From Palsa-744 sp963734815 (GTDB lineage Bacteria > Actinomycetota > Thermoleophilia > Solirubrobacterales > Solirubrobacteraceae), in NCBI GenBank assembly GCA_963734815.1, contig CAVTIH010000002.1:1550001-1614000 (forward strand): a stretch of 64,000 nucleotides of DNA. The letters are read 5' to 3'. Below are positions 36,918 to 45,591 of the stretch, piece after piece. The position numbers were made by a program, and so were the translations under genes. Each line of letters begins with the position of its first letter. Positions within the stretch are counted from its first letter, which is position 1. The notes under the pieces were generated by a model. The model saw only the letters and a program-made list of their open reading frames with translations. It did no database searches and had not been told where the DNA came from.

Positions 36918-37135
36918 TGGCCGCCTCCCCCCGCCGCGTCAGCGTCGGCTTCCAGGGCGGCCAGGTGCTCGCGCTGCGCGTGAGCGACGAGCAGCTGAAG
37001 GCGCTGCACAAGGCGCTCGGCTCGAGCGGCTGGCACGAGCTCGAGACCGAGGACGGGCCCGTGCACCTCGACCTTGCGCAGGTGGTTTACGTGCGGGTCG
37101 AGGGAGACGACTCGCGCGTGGGCTTCGGCGCCTAG
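36917..37135 (+). CDS. small conserved hypothetical protein
   Basis: 72 residues, start overlapping the epimerase stop. Basic N-terminus, then a beta-rich body: VSVGFQGGQVLALRVSDEQLKAL, GSSGWHELETEDGPVHLDLAQVVYVRVE. The look is of a small all-beta or PilZ-like barrel, but I do not recognise the family. Tight coupling to the epimerase gene suggests shared expression only. Confidence 0.75.
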   Translation: MAASPRRVSVGFQGGQVLALRVSDEQLKALHKALGSSGWHELETEDGPVHLDLAQVVYVRVEGDDSRVGFGA

Positions 37136-37144
37136 GCAGCCGAT

Positions 37145-37221
37145 GGGCGGCGCGATACGGCGTCCTCCCTCCCTCATGTGCAAAGCACATTTCGGTCGGT
37201 GCGTCCTTGTCTCGCTTGCCC
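37145..37221 (+). repeat. structured intergenic repeat element, copy B
   Basis: Core hairpin ATGTGC-AAA-GCACAT inside a 51-nt segment (37159-37209) that is 42/51 identical to copy A at 31412-31462. Flanking sequences also pair (GGGC at 37145-37148 with GCCC near 37218-37221, GCGA with TCGC), although their sequence differs from copy A. Confidence 0.68.
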
Positions 37222-37246
37222 CTCGACTGCCTAGGCGGCCGCTACG

Positions 37247-37732
37247 ATGATTCCCTTCGATGAGAGGCTCCTGCGGTGGGCGCGCACCCGTGGGCACACC
37301 CCTCGCGCGGAGCGCGCGGTGGCGCGATTCTCGCGGACCGGCGAGCGCGGGGCGGTGTGGCTGGCGATCGGTGCCGCCGGCTGGGCGCTCGACCCCCCGC
37401 GACGCGCGCGCTGGGCGCGCGCCACCGGCGTCGTGGCGGGGACCTTTGCACTGAACACGACCATCAAGCTGATCGTCCGTCGGCCCCGCCCGGAACTGCC
37501 CGGGCTTCCGGCACTGACCAGCACCCCCACACAGCTCAGCTTCCCCAGCGCCCACTCCTCCACCGCGTTCGCCGGCGCGCGGGTGTATGCGCGACTCGGG
37601 CTGCCCGCTCCGCCGCTCTATGCGCTGGCGGCTCTACTTGCGGCATCGCGTCTGTATCTGGGAGTTCACTACCCCTCCGACATCCTCGGCGGCGTCCTGT
37701 TGGGCACTTCCACGGCCGCTGTGCTTCGATGA
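37247..37732 (+). CDS. PAP2-family membrane phosphatase
   Basis: 161 residues with the three phosphatidic-acid-phosphatase motifs: KLIVRRPRP, FPSAHSST and SRLYLGVHYPSD, plus three to four membrane segments. Members dephosphorylate lipid pyrophosphates such as undecaprenyl pyrophosphate or phosphatidic acid. The stop overlaps the ychF start by 4 nt. Confidence 0.9.
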   Translation: MIPFDERLLRWARTRGHTPRAERAVARFSRTGERGAVWLAIGAAGWALDPPRRARWARATGVVAGTFALNTTIKLIVRRPRPELPGLPALTSTPTQLSFPSAHSSTAFAGARVYARLGLPAPPLYALAALLAASRLYLGVHYPSDILGGVLLGTSTAAVLR

Positions 37733-38814
37733 GCACCCGCATCGGCATCGTCGGGATGCCCAACGCGGGCAAGTCCTCGCTCTTCAACGCGCTTACCAAA
37801 GCCGGGGTGGAGGCCGCCAACTACCCCTTCACCACGATCGAGCCCAACGTCGCCGTCGTGCCGGTCGTCGATCGTCGCCTCGATGAAGTTGCCGCCCTCG
37901 TGGGGGCTTCGGAGGTCGTCTACGACACGGTCGACTTCCACGACATCGCTGGGCTCGTCGCCGGCGCCCATCAGGGCGAGGGCCTCGGCAACCGCTTCCT
38001 CGCCAACATCCGCGAGACCGACGCGATCGTGCACGTCGTGCGCGCCCACCGCGACGACGGCGTCGTGCACCCCGAGGGTGATGTCAACCCACTGCGGGAT
38101 ATCGAGACGATCGAGGCCGAGCTCGCGCTCGCCGACCTCGAGCAGGCCGAGCGGCGCGTGGAGCGGGTCGCCAAAAACGCCCGCGGCGGAGATCGTGCCG
38201 CGGCCGCCGAGGAGACGTGGCTGGGTGAAGCAATCGCAGCGCTGCAGGCAGGGCGCCCCGTGCGTACCGTGCCGCTGCCCGAGGAGGCGCCGAACGCCGC
38301 GCGCGACCTCGGCTCGCTCACCGCCAAGCCCGTGCTGTTCCTCGCCAACGTCGACGAGGGCTCTGAGGAGGTTCCAGCCGAGATCGCCGCCCACGCCGTC
38401 GCCCAGGGTGCGGTCGCCGTCGCGGTCTCCGCGCGGATCGAGTCCGAGCTCGCCGAGCTCGACGACGAGGACGCAGCGGCGATGAGGGAAGAGCTCGGCG
38501 TCAGCGAGTCTGGCCTGCAGCGGGTGGTGCGAGGGGCTTTCGAGCTGCTTCGCCTGATTGCCTTCTTCACCGCCGGTGAGGCCAAGCCCGCCCAGTCCTG
38601 GCATCTGCGTGAGGGTCTCACCGCCTGGCACGCCGCCGGTGGGATCCACTCCGACATCCAGCGTGGCTTCGTGCGCGCCGAAGTGATCGGCTGCCGGGAG
38701 CTGCTCGACGCCGGCGGCTACGCCGCCGCGCGCGAACGGGGCACGTTGCGCCTGGAGGGCCGCGATTACGCGATGCGGGATGGGGACGTGATCACGGTCA
38801 AGTTCACGCCCTAA
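37729..38814 (+). CDS. ychF: ribosome-binding ATPase YchF/OLA1
   Basis: 361 residues from ATG 37729. G1 GMPNAGKSSLFNAL, TTIEPN switch region, VDFHDIAGLVAGAHQGEGLGNRFLANIRE (G3 region), a coiled-coil insertion around 130-165 and a C-terminal TGS domain ending AMRDGDVITVKFTP. The G4 position lacks the strict NKxD and reads LANVDE, as normal for YchF, which prefers ATP. A translation-associated housekeeping gene. Confidence 0.95.
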   Translation: MSTRIGIVGMPNAGKSSLFNALTKAGVEAANYPFTTIEPNVAVVPVVDRRLDEVAALVGASEVVYDTVDFHDIAGLVAGAHQGEGLGNRFLANIRETDAIVHVVRAHRDDGVVHPEGDVNPLRDIETIEAELALADLEQAERRVERVAKNARGGDRAAAAEETWLGEAIAALQAGRPVRTVPLPEEAPNAARDLGSLTAKPVLFLANVDEGSEEVPAEIAAHAVAQGAVAVAVSARIESELAELDDEDAAAMREELGVSESGLQRVVRGAFELLRLIAFFTAGEAKPAQSWHLREGLTAWHAAGGIHSDIQRGFVRAEVIGCRELLDAGGYAAARERGTLRLEGRDYAMRDGDVITVKFTP

Positions 38815-38844
38815 CCACTCGCGCAGCGGTCGAACGTCCCCGCT

Positions 38845-39714
38845 TCACGCGTCAGCCAGGTCGGCCAATCGCTCGGCGAGGCGGTTCATCCCGAGCTTGC
38901 TCGCCATCGTCGCTCCGGCCATGAAATCGGTGGGTCCGTCCGCGGGGCGCTGGACGTCGATCGCCACCAGCGTGGCGATCCGCTTGAAGCTCAGCAGCAG
39001 CTCGGCGTGGTGGAGCAGCGTCGCGGCCTTGGGCGGGCGCAGCGCGAGGTGGGGGTTCTGGGCCGCGGCGAGCAGGGCCTCGAGCGAGGGATGCTGGTTC
39101 AACAGCTCCGCCGCGGTCTTCGCGCCGATGCCAGGGGCGCCCGGCAGCCCGTCCGAGGGATCGCCGCGGAGCGCGATGAAATCGGCAACCTGCATGGGAT
39201 TCACGCCATAGCGCTCACGCACCTCTTTGGGTCCGACCTCAACCGGAGGCGCCCCTTTCTTCAGCTCGAGCACCGCCGCTTGCTCCCCCACCGCCTGGAA
39301 GAGATCGCGGTCGCCGGTGAGCAGCAGCGCCCGCCCTCCCGCGGCGGTCTCGGTTTGCGCGAACGAGAACATCACGTCGTCCGCCTCCAGGTCATCGCTG
39401 TCGCTCACTGTCCAGCCGAAGCTCGCCAGCAGATCCGGGGCGCGTTCCCATTGCCGCGCGAGCTCCGGCGGCATCGGATCGCGGTGGGCATGGTAGGGGG
39501 GATACAGCTCCACACGATAGTTCGCCTGCTCTGCGCCCAAGCACGCCACGACCGCCCGTGGCGGCCGCGCTTCGATCGCGGACAGCAGCGCGTTCACGGT
39601 TCCCAGCAGCGCATTCACCGGCTGCCCTTCGACGTCCACGATCGATTTCGGCAAAGAGAAGAACGCGCGGTACAGCAGCCACGGAACGTCGGCGATAAGC
39701 AGTGGGGAGCTCAT
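38845..39714 (-). CDS. stand-alone 5'-3' exonuclease / flap endonuclease (PolA N-domain-like)
   Basis: 289 residues from ATG 39714. IADVPWLLYRAFF at the N-terminus, acidic clusters DSDDLEADD and LLTGDRDLFQAV, and the helix-hairpin-helix GDPSDGLPGAPGIGAKTAAELL are typical of the FEN-1/PolA 5' nuclease family. No polymerase domain follows. It likely removes RNA primers or flaps. The frame extends 17 codons upstream, but the ATG at 39714 matches the family start. Confidence 0.92.
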   Translation of the reverse strand: MSSPLLIADVPWLLYRAFFSLPKSIVDVEGQPVNALLGTVNALLSAIEARPPRAVVACLGAEQANYRVELYPPYHAHRDPMPPELARQWERAPDLLASFGWTVSDSDDLEADDVMFSFAQTETAAGGRALLLTGDRDLFQAVGEQAAVLELKKGAPPVEVGPKEVRERYGVNPMQVADFIALRGDPSDGLPGAPGIGAKTAAELLNQHPSLEALLAAAQNPHLALRPPKAATLLHHAELLLSFKRIATLVAIDVQRPADGPTDFMAGATMASKLGMNRLAERLADLADA

Positions 39715-39742
39715 TCGGTAGAGCCTATGTTGAGGTGCCGGC

Positions 39743-40825
39743 CTACGGCGGTGTCGTACCGCCACCTTCGCCCGCGCTCGGGGCGCTGCCCGCGGTCGTG
39801 CCGCCTTCGGGGCCCGCCGGCTCGGTTGGCGGCGAGGTCCCGATCGGGGAGCTGCCGCCTGGCGAAGTTGGTTCGGCCGGTGGGGTACTCCCGGGTGGGT
39901 TGGTGGCTTCCGGGGCCACGCCCGCGGGCGTGGTGTAGTGGCTGAGGTCGGGCTCGGTCACCGTGCCGGCGGCGTTGCGCACGCTGAAGTACGCCCAGCT
40001 GTCGTACAACCCGAGGCGTTCCTCTAGTTCGGGGCCGCTCACCTGTGTGTGGCCGGCTGAGCCCAGCACGTATGCCGAGATGACCCGGGGCGAGTATCCG
40101 CGGCGTAACACCTCGATGCCGCGGAATGCGCCCTTCACCAGGCCGCGCAGGCGTGCCGCCGCGGTGGCAAAGCTCATGCTCTCGGTCCAGCTGTGCTCCG
40201 GGCCCTGATCGTAGGGGTCCGGCACGCCGCGCAGCCACGGCTCCGGGGCGGCGCCCGGGAAGGCGTTCTGGACGCTCTCGGTCATCCCTCCCGAGCTGGC
40301 GAAGAAGTACGTGATCGCGGGTTGCCCGGCATACGTCACCACCTGCCCCGCGGTGGCTGCCACCGCCGCGTTCGTCTGGGCGGTGTGTGCCTTCGCGCCG
40401 AGGTACACCTGCGAGCGCGTGTCGGCGTACACATCGAAGCTCGATCCCCCCGCGTGGTCGGTCAGCGCATACGTGCGACTTGCCACGGCCTGCGCCTCCA
40501 GCGCCGCCAGCGGCCAGCTCGCTGACATCTCGGCCCCGACGACGCCGCGTACGTAGGTTTCCAGCGGGATCGTGTGCACCTTCCCGCCGATCATCACCGT
40601 CACCTTCGTCTGCGGGGAGACGCGGCCCAGCGCGGTGCCGGTGTAGTAGTGGGCGAGGATCGCCTGGTAGGTGTAGCCATGCTCCGCATACCCCAGCGCC
40701 CCCTCCTGGCTCATCCCCACCCCATGGCCGTAGCCCGATCCCTTGATCACGAGCGTCGGAGACGCCTCTGCCGTTGAGACGCCGAGGAGGGCGATGGCGA
40801 GCAGCGTCGCCACGAGGGATCGCAT
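39743..40825 (-). CDS. secreted SpoIID/LytB-domain protein
   Basis: 360 residues with a signal peptide (MRSLVATLLAIALLGVSTAEA), so ATG 40825 is preferred over an upstream start at 40924. The SpoIID domain contains GSGYGHGVGMSQEGALGYAEHG, IPLETYVRGVVGAEMSASWP, LEAQAVASRTYAL and FFASSGGMTESVQ. These proteins are or resemble peptidoglycan lytic transglycosylases. The C-terminal 70 residues are a Pro/Gly/Ser/Thr-rich low-complexity tail. Confidence 0.88.
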   Translation of the reverse strand: MRSLVATLLAIALLGVSTAEASPTLVIKGSGYGHGVGMSQEGALGYAEHGYTYQAILAHYYTGTALGRVSPQTKVTVMIGGKVHTIPLETYVRGVVGAEMSASWPLAALEAQAVASRTYALTDHAGGSSFDVYADTRSQVYLGAKAHTAQTNAAVAATAGQVVTYAGQPAITYFFASSGGMTESVQNAFPGAAPEPWLRGVPDPYDQGPEHSWTESMSFATAAARLRGLVKGAFRGIEVLRRGYSPRVISAYVLGSAGHTQVSGPELEERLGLYDSWAYFSVRNAAGTVTEPDLSHYTTPAGVAPEATNPPGSTPPAEPTSPGGSSPIGTSPPTEPAGPEGGTTAGSAPSAGEGGGTTPP

Positions 40826-40856
40826 GTACCCTGAATCGACCGCAACCACTTCGACC

Positions 40857-42344
40857 ATGAGCGGCGCACGAACAGCGATGACCGACCACAACGACGAGCG
40901 AGCCGTGCTAGAGGGGGTTCCCACCGAGCTCTACATCGATGGGCACTGGCGGCCCGCCAGCGGCGCAGGGGTGCTGCCCGTCGAGGATCCCTCCACTGGG
41001 GAGACTCTGGTAGAGGTCGCCGCCGCGCAGCCCGCCGACGCGCTCGACGCGCTCGCCGCCGCCGCCGCGCATCAGGCCGAGTGGGCCGCTTGGGCGCCGC
41101 GAGAGCGGGGTGAGATCCTGCGCCGGGCCTACGAGGCGCTCACCGCACGCGCCGATGAGCTCGCGCTGCTGATGACGCTGGAGATGGGCAAGGCGCTGGG
41201 CGAATCGCGCGCGGAGATCGCCTACGCCGCCGACTTCCTGCGCTGGTTCTCCGAGGAGGCCGTCCGCATCCACGGTCGCTACATGGTCAACACCACCGGC
41301 TCGGGGCGGATCCTCACGATGCGCCAGCCGGTCGGCCCCTGCGTGTTCGTCACGCCCTGGAACTTCCCGATGGCGATGGGTGCGCGCAAGCTCGCCCCCG
41401 CGATCGCCGCAGGCTGCACGATCGTCGTCAAGCCCGCTCAGCAGACCCCGCTCTCGATGCTCGCTTTGACGCGGATTCTGGAGGAAGCGGGGTTGCCCGC
41501 GGGCGTCCTCAACACGCTCACCGCCCACCGCTCCGGCGCTGTGATCGAGCCGCTGCTGCGCGACCCGCGCACCCGCAAGCTCTCGTTCACCGGCTCCACC
41601 GAGGTGGGGCGCACGCTGATCGAGCAGTCCGCCGAGCAGATCCTGCGCGTCTCGATGGAGCTCGGCGGCAACGCCCCCTTCCTGGTCTTCGAGGACGCCG
41701 ACCTCGACGCCGCCGTCGAAGGCGCGCTCACCGCGAAGATGCGCAACGTCGGGGAGGCCTGCACCGCCGCCAACCGCTTCCACGTGCACGAGTCGATCGC
41801 CGAGGAGTTCTCCCGGCGACTCGCCGAGCGAATGGGGGCGCTGCGTGTGGGGCGCGGCACCGAGCCCGACACCGACGTCGGCCCGCTGATCGACGACCGC
41901 CAGCGCGCGATCGTCGCCGAACTGGTCGGCGACGCCGCCGAGCGCGGCGCCCTCGTGCTCACTGGTGGGCACACCCTCGACGGCCCCGGCTACTTCTATG
42001 CCCCCACCGTGCTGGCGGGAGTGCCCCCCGATGCACGCGTGCTCGCCGAGGAGATCTTTGGCCCGGTTGCCCCGGTCGCCACGTTCGCCACCGAGGATCA
42101 GGCGGTGGGCGCCGCCAACCGCACCCCCTACGGCCTCGTCGCCTACCTCTACACCCGTGACATTTCGCGTGCGCTGCGCGTCGCCGAGCGCCTGGAAACC
42201 GGCATGGTGGGCCTCAACCAGGGCATCGTCTCCAACCCCGCCGCCCCCTTCGGCGGCGTCAAGCAGTCGGGTTTTGGCCGCGAGGGCGGCTTCGAGGGGA
42301 TCGACGAGTACTTGGAGACCAAGTACGTCGCGGTAGCGTTGTAG
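40857..42344 (+). CDS. NAD(P)-dependent succinate-semialdehyde dehydrogenase-type ALDH
   Basis: About 495 residues from ATG 40857 (another ATG at 40878). PWNFPMAMGARKLAPAIAAGCTIVVKPA, the general base in MELGGNAPFLVF and catalytic Cys in GEACTAANRF are all present. The C-terminal PFGGVKQSGFGREGGFEGIDEYLETKY is typical of GabD. It oxidises succinate semialdehyde or a related aldehyde. Unlike the paralog at 24441-26048 it keeps its nucleophile. Confidence 0.92.
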   Translation: MSGARTAMTDHNDERAVLEGVPTELYIDGHWRPASGAGVLPVEDPSTGETLVEVAAAQPADALDALAAAAAHQAEWAAWAPRERGEILRRAYEALTARADELALLMTLEMGKALGESRAEIAYAADFLRWFSEEAVRIHGRYMVNTTGSGRILTMRQPVGPCVFVTPWNFPMAMGARKLAPAIAAGCTIVVKPAQQTPLSMLALTRILEEAGLPAGVLNTLTAHRSGAVIEPLLRDPRTRKLSFTGSTEVGRTLIEQSAEQILRVSMELGGNAPFLVFEDADLDAAVEGALTAKMRNVGEACTAANRFHVHESIAEEFSRRLAERMGALRVGRGTEPDTDVGPLIDDRQRAIVAELVGDAAERGALVLTGGHTLDGPGYFYAPTVLAGVPPDARVLAEEIFGPVAPVATFATEDQAVGAANRTPYGLVAYLYTRDISRALRVAERLETGMVGLNQGIVSNPAAPFGGVKQSGFGREGGFEGIDEYLETKYVAVAL

Positions 42345-42393
42345 TAGTCGGGTTCGTAAGCGCGTGGCGATTGCGCGTTTGTAGTAGCTGGGT

Positions 42394-43101
42394 TCAGCCG
42401 CCGTGCTGTAGCTGTTCGATGTCCACCGCGTTCGCTGGGGCGGTCAACGTGACCGGCTTGTCCCATTCGGCGAAGGCGATCGTGCCCCCGCCCGTGCCGC
42501 TCTTGGTGGCTGCCACCGGGTAGGGCTTGCCGGTCGTGGCGACGTAGATGGTTTCGCCCTGGGCTGTGTCCTTTACCCCCACCACCGCCTGTCCTTTCAC
42601 GGTGCGGGTGCCGGTCGACACCAACGCTTTGTCGCTCGCCAGCGCGACGTCAAGTAGCTTGTGCAGTTCGACCAGCGAGGAGAGTCCCGCGAAGCTCGTG
42701 CTAGTAGCCGGCGCCTTCAGCCATTTCCCCTGCAGCAGCCGAGCGGCCGCCGCACCCGCGAAGTGCTTGTAGAAGGCTGGGCTGCCTTTGATGTAGAGCG
42801 TCCCTTCGAGCTGGATCAGTTCGAAGCTCAGCCCATTCTCCGCGACCCGACCCCTGCCGCCCTTGCCCGCCACGAGGCTGAGGTCGAGCGTGATGGGCGT
42901 GCCGCCGCTCACAGTCGAGCCCGACACGTGCACCGCGCTCGCGCCGTCCGCCGCCGTCTTTGCCGCCGCGATGATCTCGGTCGGCGATTTCGAGGCCACG
43001 CCGTTGCCCGAGGAGGAGCCACCGCAGCCCGCGAGCGCTGCCAAAGCCAGCACGAGCGGCAGAGCTGTCACGGAGGAGAGCCGGCGACGCACGGCCGCCA
43101 C
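42394..43101 (-). CDS. LppX/LprAFG-like lipoprotein
   Basis: 235 residues from GTG 43101 (or 43092). Signal peptide LSSVTALPLVLALAALAGCGG with a lipobox Cys, a Ser/Gly-rich spacer, then a half-barrel fold: AAKTAADGASAVHVSGST, LYIKGSPAFYKHFAG and a late TIAFAEWDKPVTLTAPANAVD. Actinobacterial LprG/LppX proteins carry lipids across the cell envelope. It converges with the ALDH gene and diverges from the HD-GYP gene. Confidence 0.82.
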   Translation of the reverse strand: MAAVRRRLSSVTALPLVLALAALAGCGGSSSGNGVASKSPTEIIAAAKTAADGASAVHVSGSTVSGGTPITLDLSLVAGKGGRGRVAENGLSFELIQLEGTLYIKGSPAFYKHFAGAAAARLLQGKWLKAPATSTSFAGLSSLVELHKLLDVALASDKALVSTGTRTVKGQAVVGVKDTAQGETIYVATTGKPYPVAATKSGTGGGTIAFAEWDKPVTLTAPANAVDIEQLQHGG

Positions 43102-43283
43102 TCTAGCCGAGCGGCCCGATATCGGTGAGGCGTCCGCGCGCCGCGATCGAGAACTTGCGCTGTGGTCCCGGTCGCCTGCCGCTCGCATCGCCCACAGATG
43201 CGTCGAAAAGTTGTCCGTCTTTCTCCCGCCGCCCTTCAGAATGCGCGCCGCATGTCGATCTAGGCGGACGAGAGCCAAAACCT

Positions 43284-44549
43284 ATGGGAACGCCCGCGTC
43301 GTGGAGTAACCTCGGACGCGTGGGGAAGCGACCGGCTGCCGAAGATTCGACCCGTGCCCGCCTCCGCGCGCTGCTGCTGTGGGCGCCGCCAGCGGCGCTG
43401 CTGCTGCTGGCTTCCCTTGGAGCGATCCTCGCCGATGAAGCGGCGCTCACGGCCGTCTATCTCGCCGTGGCGCTCGCCAGCGCCGGGCTGCTCGGCTGGC
43501 GCGCCGGGGCGAGCGGCCGCGCCGCGCTGAAACGGGAGATCGACGATCGCTCGGGCGAGCTGCACAGGGCGCTCAACGAGCTCGAGATCGCGCAGTCGGA
43601 GACCGTGCGGCGCCTGTCGATGGCGGTCGAGTTCCGCGACGAGGACACCGGCGCGCACATCGAGCGGATTGGGCGCTTCTCGACGCTGCTCGCCGAGCAG
43701 GCCGGGTTCGACGGTGAGCTCTGCGAGCGTCTCGGCTACGCCGCCCCGCTGCACGACGTCGGCAAGGTTGCGATCCCCGACGCGATCCTGCTGAAGCCCG
43801 GCCCGCTCACCGCCGAGGAGCGCGCGATCGTGGAGACCCACGCCGAGGAGGGCCACCGGTTGCTGCGCGGCTCCTCCTCCTCGATCCTCGACATGGCGGC
43901 GACGATCGCGCTCAGCCACCACGAGAAGTGGGACGGCAGCGGCTACCCGCGCGGCCTCGCCGGCGAGGCGATCCCGATCGAGGGGCGGATCGTGGCAGTC
44001 GCGGATGTGTTCGACGCGCTTACCTCCGACCGCGTGTACCGCTCGGCCTACACGCTCGAGCAGGCGGTCGAGCTGATGCGCGAGCAGCGCGGGCGCCACT
44101 TCGACCCTGTGCTGCTCGACACCTTCCTGGAGGTCCTTTCGAGCTCCGGGCCCGACGCGCGCGAGAAGCTGCCCTCCGACCCGCAGGCGCTGTTGGAGGT
44201 CGTGCTGGAGACCTACCTCGCCGCGCTGGAGCGCGGGGACGCGGAGACCGCCGAGGGGGCAATCGCCCAGGCGATCGAGGACGGCGTGGCGGCCACCGCG
44301 CTGCCGGAGGAGGTGATCCTGCCGGCGTTGCGCCGCATGGCGAAGCTCAGAGAGCAGGGGGAGATCGACGCCGAGCGCGAGCGCGCGGCGATCGTGATCG
44401 GGCGCCGGGTGCTGGCGACGCTGCGCCGCTACATCCTGGGCCGCCACGAGGAGCCGCGGGCGCTCGAGCGGATCGACGAGGCGATCGAAGGCGTCGAGCG
44501 GCTGCTGGAGCGGGCGGGCTCGCCGCAAGAGCCTGCCCCGGCCAGATAA
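43284..44549 (+). CDS. HD-GYP phosphodiesterase-like protein with membrane anchor and B12-cap-like C-terminus
   Basis: 421 residues from ATG 43284. Two N-terminal membrane helices (about 30-75), a short coiled coil, then HD-GYP (about 120-290): HIERIGRFSTLLAEQ, LHDVGKVAIPD, THAEEGHRLL, SHHEKWDGSGYPRGL and VADVFDALTSDRVYR. HD-GYP enzymes hydrolyse cyclic di-GMP or related nucleotides. The last 110 residues resemble the helical cap of B12-binding modules (YLAALERGDAETAEGAI...VILPAL...GEIDAERE) but the B12-binding Rossmann domain is missing and the cap Trp is Arg. Confidence 0.85.
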   Translation: MGTPASWSNLGRVGKRPAAEDSTRARLRALLLWAPPAALLLLASLGAILADEAALTAVYLAVALASAGLLGWRAGASGRAALKREIDDRSGELHRALNELEIAQSETVRRLSMAVEFRDEDTGAHIERIGRFSTLLAEQAGFDGELCERLGYAAPLHDVGKVAIPDAILLKPGPLTAEERAIVETHAEEGHRLLRGSSSSILDMAATIALSHHEKWDGSGYPRGLAGEAIPIEGRIVAVADVFDALTSDRVYRSAYTLEQAVELMREQRGRHFDPVLLDTFLEVLSSSGPDAREKLPSDPQALLEVVLETYLAALERGDAETAEGAIAQAIEDGVAATALPEEVILPALRRMAKLREQGEIDAERERAAIVIGRRVLATLRRYILGRHEEPRALERIDEAIEGVERLLERAGSPQEPAPAR

Positions 44550-44559
44550 GTTTCCGCGC

Positions 44560-45489
44560 ATGTCCAATCGTGCGCTCGTCACCGGCGGGGCCGGCTTCAT
44601 CGGCTCCCACCTCGTGGACGCCCTACTGGCCGACGGCTATCAGGTGGGCGTGGTCGACGACCTCTCCTCGGGGAGCGCGCAGAACGTGGCGCAGGGAGCG
44701 CAGCTGCACACGCTCGACATCACCGACCGCGCGGCGCTGCACGCCACCGTCGAGCAGGAGGCCCCGCGCGCGATCTTCCACCTCGCTGCACAGGCCTCTG
44801 TGGTCGCTTCCGTCGCCGACCCCGGCCGCGACTGCGAGGTCAACGTAAAGGGCACGCTAAACGTGGTCGACGTCGCCGGGCGTCTGGGGGTGCCGGTTGT
44901 GTTCACCTCCACCGGCGGAGCGTTGTACGGCGACGAGGCGCCGATGCCCACCCCCGAGGATCGCATCCCCGCCCCGCTCTCCCCCTACGGGGCCTCGAAG
45001 TGGGCGGCGGAGGCGTACGTCAACACGTGGTCGCTTTCGTCGGGCGTGCCCCACGCGGTGTGTCGCCTCGGCAACGTCTACGGCCCCCGGCAGTCCCCCC
45101 ACGGTGAGGCCGGTGTGGTGGCGATCTTCAGCCACCGCCTACACGTCGGCCAGGTGCCCACCCTGTACGGCCAAGGCGCGCCCACCCGGGACTACGTGTA
45201 TGTCGAGGACGTCGTGCGCGCGCTGCTCGCCGCCTCCGGCCGGCGCGGCACATTCAACGTCGCCACCGGAGTGGAGACCGACGTTATGACCGTCTGGAAG
45301 GGGCTTTGCGCGGCGGCCGGCAGCACCCTGGAGCCCGAGCTCGCGGATCTGCGCCCGGGCGAGCTGCAGCACAGCCGCCTCGACGTCTCCCGCGCGGAGC
45401 GGGAGCTCGGCTGGCGCGCGGAGGTCCCGATCGCCGAGGGCCTGCGCCGGACGTACGCCGCGCTGGTGGCGGAGTTCGGCGTCAGCTAG
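44560..45489 (+). CDS. NAD-dependent nucleotide-sugar epimerase (UDP-glucose 4-epimerase type)
   Basis: 309 residues, extended SDR family. Rossmann motif TGGAGFIGSHLVDALL, DDLSSG, HLAAQASV, STGGALYGDEAP, catalytic YGASKWAAE, and GNVYGPRQSP. A sugar-nucleotide substrate such as UDP-glucose is likely from family similarity. It is the last core gene before tRNA-Phe and element 2. Confidence 0.9.
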   Translation: MSNRALVTGGAGFIGSHLVDALLADGYQVGVVDDLSSGSAQNVAQGAQLHTLDITDRAALHATVEQEAPRAIFHLAAQASVVASVADPGRDCEVNVKGTLNVVDVAGRLGVPVVFTSTGGALYGDEAPMPTPEDRIPAPLSPYGASKWAAEAYVNTWSLSSGVPHAVCRLGNVYGPRQSPHGEAGVVAIFSHRLHVGQVPTLYGQGAPTRDYVYVEDVVRALLAASGRRGTFNVATGVETDVMTVWKGLCAAAGSTLEPELADLRPGELQHSRLDVSRAERELGWRAEVPIAEGLRRTYAALVAEFGVS

Positions 45490-45515
45490 CATCAAGCTCT
45501 CGGATCAACCTTCCC

Positions 45516-45591
45516 GGCGAGATAGCTCAGTTGGTAGAGCACACGACTGAAAATCGTGGTGTCCCCGGTTCGAGTCCGGGTCTCGCCACCA
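45516..45591 (+). tRNA. tRNA-Phe (GAA anticodon), with encoded CCA
   Basis: A 73-nt cloverleaf plus CCA at 45589-45591. Acceptor GGCGAGA/TCTCGCC, D arm GCTCAGTTGGTAGAGC, anticodon loop CTGAAAATC with GAA, and T arm CCGGTTCGAGTCCGG. The minus-strand serine recombinase gene reads into it, so the 3' end is probably the left attachment site of element 2. Confidence 0.96.

Noticed and set aside
42345..42393. Repeated TAGTAG...GGGTTC segments between converging genes
   Set aside because: Two short similar stretches only; too small to call an element.
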